A program made the translations under genes and the position numbers. 64,000 nt of DNA from Skermanella aerolata KACC 11604 (GTDB lineage Bacteria; Pseudomonadota; Alphaproteobacteria; Azospirillales; Azospirillaceae): contig NZ_AVFK01000019.1 in assembly GCF_000936425.1 (NCBI RefSeq), positions 62,001 through 126,000 of the forward strand, given 5' to 3'. Of this stretch, positions 54,398 through 61,868 are shown piece after piece. Each line of letters opens with the position of its first letter. Within the stretch, counting starts at the first letter, position 1. Below the pieces are notes generated by a model. The model worked only from the letters and a program-made list of their open reading frames with translations. It did no database searches and had not been told where the DNA came from.

Positions 54398-55849
54398 ATG
54401 AACGACCGGAAATCCGCTACCAGCACCCCAGCACTCTTGGCCGTATCGCTGGCGCTTCTGGCGCCCCTGCCGGCGCTGGCCCAGCCGCCGGCCTCGGGAG
54501 CCCCTGTCCAGGCTGCGGCCAATTCCTCGTCCAAGGCACCCAATACCGCCGCGGCGCAGCAGTCGGCGATGGATGAGCGGGCGCTCAACCTGTTCAGCGA
54601 AGTGTTCGAGCGGGTGCGCGGGCAGTATGTCGAGAAGGTGACCGACGAGCAGCTGGTAAAGGCGGCCATCAACGGCATGCTGACCTCGCTCGATCCGCAT
54701 TCCAGCTTCCTCGACACCGAGGATTTCGCCGAGATGCAGGTCCAGACCCGGGGCGAGTTCGGCGGGTTGGGCATCGAAGTCACGCTGGAGAACGGGCTCG
54801 TCAAGGTCATCTCCCCGATCGACGACACCCCCGCCGCCCGCGCCGGCTTCCAGAGCGGCGACCTGATCACCCAGATTGACGGCGAGCCGGTCATGGGCCT
54901 ATCGCTCAAGCAGGCGGTGGACAAGATGCGCGGCCCGGTCGGCCAGCCGATCAAGGTCATGGTCCGGCGCGGCGTCACCGAGGCGGCTCCGTTCGAAGTC
55001 AGCCTGACCCGCGAAGTGATCAAGAGCCAGCCGGTCAAGCAGCGGGCGGAAGGCAATGTCGGCTACATCCGCATCACCGGCTTCAGCCGCCAGACCCAGC
55101 CGGGCCTGGAAAAGGCGGTACAGACGCTCCAGAACGAGATCGGCAGCAAGCTGATCGGCTACGTCGTCGATCTCCGCAACAACCCTGGCGGGTTGCTCGA
55201 TCAGGCGGTGTCGGTCGCCGACAGCTTCCTCGACAAGGGCAACATCGTTTCGACCCGTGCCCGCGACGGCGTCGAGACCCAGCGCTTCGACGCGACCAAC
55301 GGCGACCTGACCAAGGGCCTGCCGATCGTCGTCCTGGTCAACGGCGGTTCGGCTTCCGCATCGGAGATCGTCGCCGGCGCCCTCCAGGACCAGCACCGCG
55401 CGGTGCTGCTGGGCACCCAGACCTTCGGCAAGGGCTCCGTCCAGACAATCATGCCGCTGACCGAGCAGAAGGCCATGAAGATCACGACGGCCCGCTACTA
55501 CACGCCATCGGGCCGCTCGATCCAGGCGCTGGGCGTCACTCCCGACATCACGGTCGAGCAGGCCAAGCTGGAAAAGGTGGCGCAGGCCCCGACCCGCAAG
55601 GAAGCCGACCTACGCGGCGCCCTGAGCAACGATACGGTCGCGAAGCCTCCCGCCGGCGCCGCTCCCGGTGCTCCCGGCGCTCCCGCCCCGGTGACGACGA
55701 AGTCCGATGCGGCACCCGGCAGCGCCGAGGACTACCAGCTCCAGCGCGCGGTCGACCTGCTGGTCGGGACCTCGCTGTTCCGCCAGCTTCCGGGGCAGGC
55801 GCCCGGTCAGGCTTCTCCGTCGCCCATGGTCACCAAGACTTCAGGCTGA
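54398..55849 (+). CDS. ctpA: Carboxy-terminal processing protease CtpA (S41)
   Basis: A 483-residue periplasmic serine protease. A signal peptide (LLAVSLALLAPLPALAQ) is followed by the N-terminal helical cap, a PDZ domain (VKVISPIDDTPAARAGFQSG and DLITQIDGEPV) and the S41 catalytic domain with the serine in NGGSASASEIVAGALQD and the lysine in GTQTFGKGSVQ. The C-terminal Ala/Pro-rich tail is longer than in E. coli Prc. It trims or degrades envelope proteins. The ATG at 54398 is the one giving a signal peptide. A bidirectional terminator follows. Confidence 0.95.
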   Translation: MNDRKSATSTPALLAVSLALLAPLPALAQPPASGAPVQAAANSSSKAPNTAAAQQSAMDERALNLFSEVFERVRGQYVEKVTDEQLVKAAINGMLTSLDPHSSFLDTEDFAEMQVQTRGEFGGLGIEVTLENGLVKVISPIDDTPAARAGFQSGDLITQIDGEPVMGLSLKQAVDKMRGPVGQPIKVMVRRGVTEAAPFEVSLTREVIKSQPVKQRAEGNVGYIRITGFSRQTQPGLEKAVQTLQNEIGSKLIGYVVDLRNNPGGLLDQAVSVADSFLDKGNIVSTRARDGVETQRFDATNGDLTKGLPIVVLVNGGSASASEIVAGALQDQHRAVLLGTQTFGKGSVQTIMPLTEQKAMKITTARYYTPSGRSIQALGVTPDITVEQAKLEKVAQAPTRKEADLRGALSNDTVAKPPAGAAPGAPGAPAPVTTKSDAAPGSAEDYQLQRAVDLLVGTSLFRQLPGQAPGQASPSPMVTKTSG

Positions 55850-55870
55850 AGTCATCGGCGGCCGGAACAG

Positions 55871-55904
55871 AAAAGGCGGCGGGCAAATCGCCCGCCGCCT
55901 TTTT
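55871..55904. terminator. Bidirectional intrinsic terminator between ctpA and motA
   Basis: A ten-base-pair stem GGCGGCGGGC / GCCCGCCGCC (55875-55884 with 55890-55899), flanked by AAAA on the left and TTTTT on the right, so it can stop transcripts from both convergent genes. Confidence 0.9.
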
Positions 55905-55924
55905 GCTGGCCGTGAATTCGTCAG

Positions 55925-56791
55925 CTACACCGGCGGCAGCGCGTTCAGCTTCTCTTCGACTTCCGCGAAGCTTGGCATGTATTCGTGGGAGATCGCCTTG
56001 CGGCCGGTCTCCACGCTGATCTGCGGCGCCTGCCCGTGCAAGTGGGCCGTGATGATCACGCGGATCACGTGGTAGAACTTGATCTCGTCATCGTAGATGC
56101 CTTGCAAGCGCGTGGCGATCGGGCCGAAGATGCCGTAGGCCAGCAGCACGCCCAGGAAGGTGCCGACCAGCGCGCCGCCGATCATCTTGCCGAGCACGGG
56201 CGGCGGTTCGTTCAGCGAGCCCATGGTCTTCACCACACCCAGCACCGCCGCGACGATGCCGAGAGCCGGCAGAGCGTCGGCCATGCCCTGGAAAGCGTGA
56301 GACACGTGCAGGCCTTCGCCATGGAAGGCCTTGATCTCGCGTTCCATGATGTCTTCGACCTGATGCGGGTCGTCCTGGCTCATCGACACCATGCGCAGGT
56401 AGTCGCAGATCAGGTCCTGCGCGAAATGGTCGTGCGTGATCTTGGGATAAGCCTGGAAGATCGGACTCTCGCTCGGCTTTTCGATATGGGGCTCGATCGC
56501 GACCGTGCCCTTGTTCTTGGCGAGTTTCAGCAACTGGAACATCAACGTCAGGATGTCCATGTAGTCGGCTTTTTTGAACTTGGCGCCCTTGATCACCTTC
56601 GGCATGTCCTTCAGCGCATGCTTGATGCCGTGCGCGCTGTTGGAAATCAGGAAGGTGCCGACGGCGGCGCCGCCGATGGTCGCCATCTCGTGCGGCAAGG
56701 CATGCAGCACGATCTCCATATTACCGCCAGTTGCCGCGTAAACGCCGAAGACGCAGATGAAGAGGAAAACGAGTCCACCGATTGCAAGCAT
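55925..56791 (-). CDS. motA: Flagellar motor stator protein MotA
   Basis: A 288-residue stator protein with four hydrophobic segments. The cytoplasmic loop has conserved charged residues (DLICDYLRMVSMSQDDPHQV; EREIKAFHGEG), and the channel segment ALPALGIVAAVLGVVKTMGS carries the proline pair used in torque generation. It pairs with MotB, encoded divergently 166 bases away, to form a proton-driven stator. Confidence 0.95.
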   Translation of the reverse strand: MLAIGGLVFLFICVFGVYAATGGNMEIVLHALPHEMATIGGAAVGTFLISNSAHGIKHALKDMPKVIKGAKFKKADYMDILTLMFQLLKLAKNKGTVAIEPHIEKPSESPIFQAYPKITHDHFAQDLICDYLRMVSMSQDDPHQVEDIMEREIKAFHGEGLHVSHAFQGMADALPALGIVAAVLGVVKTMGSLNEPPPVLGKMIGGALVGTFLGVLLAYGIFGPIATRLQGIYDDEIKFYHVIRVIITAHLHGQAPQISVETGRKAISHEYMPSFAEVEEKLNALPPV

Positions 56792-56957
56792 GACCGTCCG
56801 ACTTGCCGATAAAGAAATGTTTACGTTCTTAAGTCAGGTTGTCTGCCTTGACACGCTTGGAAATGCGCGGAAATGCGGAAAAACCTGCATAAGTCGAGCG
56901 CATCTTGAAGCGGAAGTCTTAACATTTCGTCAGCCAATTCCTTCAGTCAGGTGAGCA

Positions 56958-57899
56958 ATGGCAAAGTCCGAGCGGCCCATCATCATCAAGCGCATCATCG
57001 TGGCCGGCGGCGGCCATCATGGCGGCGCCTGGAAGGTGGCCTATGCCGACTTCGTGACCGCGATGATGGCGTTCTTCCTGCTGCTGTGGCTGCTCGGCTC
57101 GACCACGGAGGACCAGCGCAAGAGCCTCGCCGACTACTTCTCTCCCAGCCCGGCGGTTTCCAGCTCCAACAGCGGCTCCGGCGGGCTGCTGGGCGGCGTC
57201 ACGATCTCGGTCCCCGGCAGCCTGTCGTCGCCCAACGCCGCCTTCACGTCGCAGGACTCGGCGCCCAATACCCTTACCAAGCCCTCCGAAAACGACGGTG
57301 ACAGCAGCGGCGCCGGCGAAGGCGCCGAGGGCGAGGACAGCGGCCAGGGCAAGGACCCCGGCCAGCAGGCCGCCGGAGCGCCGCCCAAGCCCGGCGCCCC
57401 GCCGTCCCTGACCCCGGAGCAGCGCGAGAAGCGCCAGTTCGACAAGGCGGCCGATGCGCTGAAACAGGCGCTGGAAGCCTCTCCCGACCTTCAGGGCCTC
57501 AAGAACAACCTGCTGGTCGATCAGACGCCGGAAGGCATGCGCGTCCAGATCGTCGACAACGAGGGCAAGAGCATGTTCGCGTCCGGCAGCACGCAGATGA
57601 ACGACGACATGCGGAAGCTCCTGACCAAGGTCGTCCAGGCCATCGGTCCGCTGAACAACAAGATCGCGATCCGGGGCCACACCGACGCCACTCCGTTCGC
57701 CAACAACCCCCAGGGCAACTGGGACCTGTCCAGCCAGCGCGCCAGCGTCACACTGAAGGCGTTGACCGCGATGGGTCTGTCCCCGAACCGTCTGGCCGAT
57801 GTCAGCGGCCGGGCCGAAGTGGATCCCCTGTTCCCGGAAAACCCCAAGGACCCGCGCAACCGCCGCATCTCGATCATCCTGTTCAAGCAGGCGAAGTGA
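56958..57899 (+). CDS. motB: Flagellar motor stator protein MotB
   Basis: A 313-residue protein. One transmembrane helix holds the proton-carrying aspartate (VAYADFVTAMMAFFLLLWLL, D around residue 31). A glycine/proline-rich linker (~90-150) follows, then an OmpA-like peptidoglycan-binding domain (IRGHTDATPFANNPQGNWDL; RNRRISIILFK). It anchors the MotA/MotB stator in the cell wall. Divergent from motA rather than co-transcribed, as in several alphaproteobacteria. Confidence 0.95.
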   Translation: MAKSERPIIIKRIIVAGGGHHGGAWKVAYADFVTAMMAFFLLLWLLGSTTEDQRKSLADYFSPSPAVSSSNSGSGGLLGGVTISVPGSLSSPNAAFTSQDSAPNTLTKPSENDGDSSGAGEGAEGEDSGQGKDPGQQAAGAPPKPGAPPSLTPEQREKRQFDKAADALKQALEASPDLQGLKNNLLVDQTPEGMRVQIVDNEGKSMFASGSTQMNDDMRKLLTKVVQAIGPLNNKIAIRGHTDATPFANNPQGNWDLSSQRASVTLKALTAMGLSPNRLADVSGRAEVDPLFPENPKDPRNRRISIILFKQAK

Positions 57900-57942
57900 A
57901 CTCGCTTGACCTTCTTCCCCGCCGCGTGAGATTGTCCGGTTC

Positions 57943-57993
57943 ATGAGCAACATCGTTCTCACAGCAGCGCAGCGTTGGTGGTGGCCCGTGTAA
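57943..57993 (+). CDS. trpL: trp operon leader peptide TrpL (three consecutive Trp codons)
   Basis: A 16-residue frame MSNIVLTAAQRWWWPV followed by TAA, 177 bases before trpE(G). The three tandem TGG codons at 57976-57984 are the sensing element of transcription attenuation: when charged tRNA-Trp is scarce the ribosome stalls there. The frame is too short for ordinary gene finders. A weak promoter-like TTGACC lies 37 bases before the ATG. In Sinorhizobium and Azospirillum the equivalent peptide controls trpE(G), which fits the gene downstream. Confidence 0.9.
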   Translation: MSNIVLTAAQRWWWPV

Positions 57994-58073
57994 TCGGGCG
58001 GCCAAACCTCACGCATGCGATCGCAGTGATCGACATCGAGGCCGTCACGGGTTCCGGGCGGCCTTTGTTTTTG
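57980..58073 (+). promoter_or_regulatory. Tryptophan attenuator (pause, antiterminator and terminator hairpins)
   Basis: GGGCGGCC occurs twice, at 57996-58003 (region 2) and 58056-58063 (region 4). Both can pair with GGCCGTC at 58040-58046 (region 3). Region 2 can also pair with GCCCG at the end of the leader peptide (region 1). Pairing of 3 with 4 gives a seven-base-pair terminator followed by TTTGTTTTTG; pairing of 2 with 3 prevents it. Ribosome stalling at the three Trp codons would block region 1 and favour the antiterminator. Confidence 0.85.
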
Positions 58074-58170
58074 TCGGGGATTGGGATCTGACGAAGCTGG
58101 GTACACCGGGGGTCCGTGGCGGCAGTCAAAGCCAGCCAATAAAGCCAGACACTTGATCGGGGACCCTGTT

Positions 58171-60360
58171 ATGAGCTTCAACGACAAGGAAACACTGGAT
58201 TACCGGACGCGCGGCGGCATCAGGGTCGAGCGCCGCCTGATCCGGCAGCCCTATGAGGGCGCCGTTGAGCCGCTGGTCGATGCGCTGGAGCGGCGGCGCG
58301 GCGTGCTGCTGTCCTCCAGCTTCGAATATCCCGGCCGCTATACCCGCTGGGACCTGGGCTTCGTCGATCCGCCGGTCATGCTGACGGCGCGCGACCGCGA
58401 CGTCAGGATCGAGGCGCTCAACCTGCGCGGCCGGGTGCTGGTCCGCGCCATCGCCGAAAACCTCGCCGATCTCGATGCGCTGGAACGGTTCGATACCGCG
58501 CCGGGGCGGATCGACTGCCGGGTCGAGCCCGTGGCGCCGGGCACCTTCGCGGAGGAAGACCGCAGCCGGCAGCCTTCCGTCTTCTCGGTGCTGCGGGCAA
58601 TCTCCGATCTGTTCAGCGCGCCGGACGACCATACGCTGGGGCTCTACGGCGCTTTCGGCTACGATCTGGCCTTCCAATTCGAGGCGATCCGCCGGAGGCT
58701 GGAGCGTGGCGGCGACCAGCGCGACCTCGTGCTGTATCTGCCGGACGAGGTGCTGGTCGTCGACCATCTGCGCGCAACCGCGACGATCCACCATTACGAA
58801 TTCACGGCGGCGGGCGAGCGGACGCACGGTCTGGCGCGATCCACGGCCCCCGCCCCCTACAGCCTCGATGCCGCGGCCGATCCCGCCAACGATCACGCAA
58901 CCGGCGACTACGCCGCCTCGGTCGAACGGGCGCGCGACGCCTTCAAGCGCGGCGACCTGTTCGAGGTCGTCCTGAGCCAGGTATTCGCCGAGAAATCCGT
59001 TAGCGGCCCGTCAACCCTGTTCCGCCGCCTGCGCCGCGCCAACCCTTCCCCCTACGGCGCATTGATCAACCTTGGCGACGGCGAGTTCCTGATCGCGGCG
59101 TCGCCGGAAATGTATGTCCGGGTGGAGGGCCGGCGGATCGAGACCTGCCCGATCTCCGGCACCATCGCGCGCGGCGCCGATGCGATCTCGGACGCCGCCC
59201 AGATCCTGACGCTGCTGAACTCGGCCAAGGACTCGGCGGAATTGACCATGTGTACCGACGTCGACCGCAACGACAAGTCGCGGATCTGCGAACCCGGCTC
59301 GGTCCGGGTGATCGGCCGACGGCAGGTCGAGCTGTATTCCCGGCTGATCCACACCGTCGATCATGTCGAAGGGACGCTGCGCGACGGGTTCGACGCGCTG
59401 GACGGATTCCTCAGCCATACCTGGGCGGTGACGGTGACCGGAGCGCCCAAGCGAAGGGCGATGCAGTTCGTCGAGGACCACGAGAAGTCGGCCCGCCGGT
59501 GGTACGGCGGCGCCATCGGCTGCATGACCTTCGACGGCGGCATGAACACGGGGCTGACGCTCCGCACGATCCGGCTGAAGGATGGCGTCGCGGAGGTCAG
59601 GGTCGGCGCCACGCTGCTCTACGATAGCGACCCCGTCGCCGAGGACGCCGAATGCCGGCTGAAGGGATCGGCGCTGTTCGGCGTGATCCGGCAGGTGAAC
59701 GGCAACGGCGGACCGGAGATTCAGCCCACGGCAAGGCCCGGCATGGGGCACCGGATCCTGCTGGTCGACCACGAGGACAGCTTCGTCCATACGCTCGGCA
59801 ACTACTTCCGGCAGACCGGCGCCGAGGTGACGACGCTGAGGGCGGAAGCTGCCCGCGCGGCACTAGCGGAGATGCGGCCCGACCTGCTGGTGCTGTCGCC
59901 GGGTCCGGGGCGGCCGGCGGACTTCGACGTCTCGGCGACGCTCGGTCTGGCAGTGGCGCTGGAGGTACCGGTGTTCGGCGTCTGCCTGGGCTTGCAGGGG
60001 ATTGCCGAGCATTTCGGCGGCGCCCTGGGCGTGCTGGACCACCCGATGCACGGCAAGGCCTCCGTCGTGCGGGTGCTCGGCGGCGAGTTGTTCGGCGGGC
60101 TGCCCCGGAGTTTCACCGTCGGCCGCTATCACTCGCTGTTCGCGGAACGGACAAGCCTGCCCGAAGAGTTGGAGGTCACGGCCGAGAGCGAGGACGGCGT
60201 CGTGATGGCGCTGGAACACCGTACGCTGCCGCTGGCCGCCGTCCAGTTCCACCCGGAATCGATCCTGTCGCTGGACGGCGATACCGGGATGACGCTGATC
60301 CGTGCCGTCGTGGAAAAGCTCTGCGCGCGTGCCCGGCCGGAGATGGCGGCCGTCGCGTGA
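58171..60360 (+). CDS. trpE(G): Anthranilate synthase, fused TrpE-TrpG
   Basis: A 729-residue fusion making anthranilate from chorismate and glutamine. The component I half (to about residue 510) has the chorismate-site motifs FEVVLSQVF, LIAASPEMYVR, CPISGTIARGA and AVTVTGAPKRRAM, with the AELTMCTDVDRNDKSR motif. The glutamine amidotransferase half has the catalytic cysteine in FGVCLGLQGIAEHFGG and the histidine/glutamate in AVQFHPESIL. The fused form is typical of rhizobia and Azospirillum. The leader and attenuator upstream show control by tryptophan. The other trp genes are elsewhere. Confidence 0.96.
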   Translation: MSFNDKETLDYRTRGGIRVERRLIRQPYEGAVEPLVDALERRRGVLLSSSFEYPGRYTRWDLGFVDPPVMLTARDRDVRIEALNLRGRVLVRAIAENLADLDALERFDTAPGRIDCRVEPVAPGTFAEEDRSRQPSVFSVLRAISDLFSAPDDHTLGLYGAFGYDLAFQFEAIRRRLERGGDQRDLVLYLPDEVLVVDHLRATATIHHYEFTAAGERTHGLARSTAPAPYSLDAAADPANDHATGDYAASVERARDAFKRGDLFEVVLSQVFAEKSVSGPSTLFRRLRRANPSPYGALINLGDGEFLIAASPEMYVRVEGRRIETCPISGTIARGADAISDAAQILTLLNSAKDSAELTMCTDVDRNDKSRICEPGSVRVIGRRQVELYSRLIHTVDHVEGTLRDGFDALDGFLSHTWAVTVTGAPKRRAMQFVEDHEKSARRWYGGAIGCMTFDGGMNTGLTLRTIRLKDGVAEVRVGATLLYDSDPVAEDAECRLKGSALFGVIRQVNGNGGPEIQPTARPGMGHRILLVDHEDSFVHTLGNYFRQTGAEVTTLRAEAARAALAEMRPDLLVLSPGPGRPADFDVSATLGLAVALEVPVFGVCLGLQGIAEHFGGALGVLDHPMHGKASVVRVLGGELFGGLPRSFTVGRYHSLFAERTSLPEELEVTAESEDGVVMALEHRTLPLAAVQFHPESILSLDGDTGMTLIRAVVEKLCARARPEMAAVA

Positions 60361-60390
60361 CGAGCGTCAGGAGGAAGTGTCAGGGGCGGG

Positions 60391-60825
60391 TCAGGAGCGG
60401 ACCCGCCTCAGCACCCAGGCGCGGTCCTTATAGGCAAGGTGCAGGTCTTCCTGGCCAAGCAGCCGGCCCATCTCGCAGGCCAGCTCGTTCAGCAGCGCGC
60501 AGATGGCGGTATCGTCAAGCTCTGCGCTGTAGAGCGGCAGGACTTCGCCGGTAAAGATCGCGACCGGTTCGCGGTCGCTGCCGGCGGCGCCCTCCCCGCC
60601 CGGCCACGCGTAGACCACCTCGCCACGGGTGAACATGCCGGACAGGAAGGGCTGGCCGGCGTCGGCCCGCCGCTTCATCCAGTCGTGGGCGGCGCGGACC
60701 GCTTCCTCGATATCGTAGATCCTGCCGGTCCGCTTCCAGCCCTCGCGCAGGCCCAGCGTGATCCGGAAGTCGCGCCGCTCGCCGGAAGACCCGGTCACGG
60801 TTTCGAAGCGCCAGTCGTCGGACAT
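60391..60825 (-). CDS. Uncharacterised conserved protein (144 residues)
   Basis: Reads MSDDWRFETVTGSSGERRDF then RITLGLREGWKRTGRIYDIE and EAVRAAHDWMKRRADAGQPF, then a beta-rich part (GMFTRGEVVYAWPGG; REPVAIFTGEVLPLYSAELD) and a terminal helix (NELACEMGRLLGQEDLHLAY). An upstream ATG at 60852 would add nine residues. I do not recognise the family; the alpha/beta composition suggests a small cytoplasmic enzyme-like or binding domain. It converges with trpE(G). Confidence 0.65.
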   Translation of the reverse strand: MSDDWRFETVTGSSGERRDFRITLGLREGWKRTGRIYDIEEAVRAAHDWMKRRADAGQPFLSGMFTRGEVVYAWPGGEGAAGSDREPVAIFTGEVLPLYSAELDDTAICALLNELACEMGRLLGQEDLHLAYKDRAWVLRRVRS

Positions 60826-61057
60826 CGGATCGGCTCCAGCAGGTGTGTGCATATCGGGCTGAAATGTAAGTACGACGTGCCCCGATTGAAGTCGCCATCG
60901 TTACGAGTCCGATGTTCCGGACGATCTTTCTCAGGCTGGAATTTCGCGATCTGTAAATCCACCCTGCGGCACGATGGTTGCGCATCCCGAAACTGTTCCC
61001 GTTGTACGGGACAAGCGATTGTGATACGCCATGGTATGCCCGGACGGAGAATAAATC

Positions 61058-61852
61058 TTGGTTGCCCAACTGCGCGCTGAAGTTGTAGTCAGCACCATGG
61101 CCGTTATCGCCCAAAAGATCGACATGATGGATGCCCGCCTGTCCTCGGGTCAGGAACGGCTTGCCGAAGGGCAGGTGCGTCTGGAGGGCCGGATGGACCA
61201 GCTCGGCGAACGTCAGGACCGGCTCGAAGGCCAGATGGGACAACTCGGCGAGCGTCAGACCCGCCTGGAGGGCCGGATGGACCAGCTCGGCGAGCGCCAG
61301 ACCCGCCTGGAGGGCCGGATGGACCAGCTCGGCGAGCGCCAGACCCGCCTGGAAGGCCAGATGGGACAACTCGGCGAGCGCCAGACCCGCCTGGAAGGCC
61401 AGATGGGACAACTCGGCGAGCGCCAGACCCGCCTGGAGGGCCGGATGGACCAGCTCGGCGAGCGCCAGACCCGCCTGGAAGGCCAGATGGGACAACTCGG
61501 CGAGCGCCAGACCCGCCTGGAAGGCCAGATGGGACAACTCGGCGAGCGCCAGACCCGCCTGGAGGGCCGGATGGACCAGCTCGGCGAGCGCCAGACCCGC
61601 CTGGAAGGCCAGATGGGACAACTTGGCGAGCGTCAGACCCGCTTGGAAGGCCAGATGGGACAACTCGGCGAGCGCCAGACCCGCCTGGAAGGCCGCATGG
61701 ATACCCTGGCGGAGCAGCAGGAAAAAATGCAGGGTGACATCATCGACATCAAAACGACGATGGATGTCAGGTTCTCGATCATTGATGAAAACAATCAAGT
61801 CATCAACCGCAAGCTCAATGCGCTGCTGGCCCACATGGGTGCGGCGGAGTAA
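61058..61852 (+). CDS. Coiled-coil protein built of 14-residue repeats
   Basis: A 264-residue protein starting at TTG 61058 (GGAG about ten bases upstream) or ATG 61097. After ~43 residues come thirteen 14-residue units of the form GRMDQLGERQTRLE or GQMGQLGERQTRLE. Each unit is two heptads with leucine at repeating positions, so the whole centre should be one long coiled coil. The end (DIIDIKTTMDVRFSIIDENN and QVINRKLNALLAHM) is also helical. No signal peptide. It is divergent from the 144-residue gene and convergent with the chemoreceptor gene. Function unknown; it may be a scaffold or a phasin-like/polar protein. Confidence 0.8.
   Translation: MVAQLRAEVVVSTMAVIAQKIDMMDARLSSGQERLAEGQVRLEGRMDQLGERQDRLEGQMGQLGERQTRLEGRMDQLGERQTRLEGRMDQLGERQTRLEGQMGQLGERQTRLEGQMGQLGERQTRLEGRMDQLGERQTRLEGQMGQLGERQTRLEGQMGQLGERQTRLEGRMDQLGERQTRLEGQMGQLGERQTRLEGQMGQLGERQTRLEGRMDTLAEQQEKMQGDIIDIKTTMDVRFSIIDENNQVINRKLNALLAHMGAAE
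61187..61732 (+). repeat. Thirteen 42-base tandem repeats
   Basis: Head-to-tail 42-base units run from 61187 to 61732 within the coiled-coil gene. Two variants occur, coding GRMDQ or GQMGQ, and in the middle they follow the order R-Q-Q, giving a 126-base higher-order period (units 4-6, 7-9, 10-12). This points to expansion by duplication of blocks of three. All other frames stay open through the array, which creates long spurious frames on both strands. Confidence 0.97.
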
Positions 61853-61868
61853 ACCGCCGCACGCCGTT

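Noticed and set aside
56805-56812. GCCGATAA, a flagellar sigma-28 -10 element, between motA and motB
   Set aside because: No TAAA-type -35 at the right distance on that strand, and its position is too close to the motA start, so it is not supported.
61187-61732. Tandem repeats considered as a CRISPR array
   Set aside because: Units are contiguous with no unique spacers and encode protein.
60515-61834. 440-codon frame on the minus strand through the 42-base repeats, with leucine/alanine repeats
   Set aside because: The 42-base unit leaves every frame open. The plus-strand reading has heptad periodicity and a sensible start; the minus reading does not, and its end overlaps another gene.
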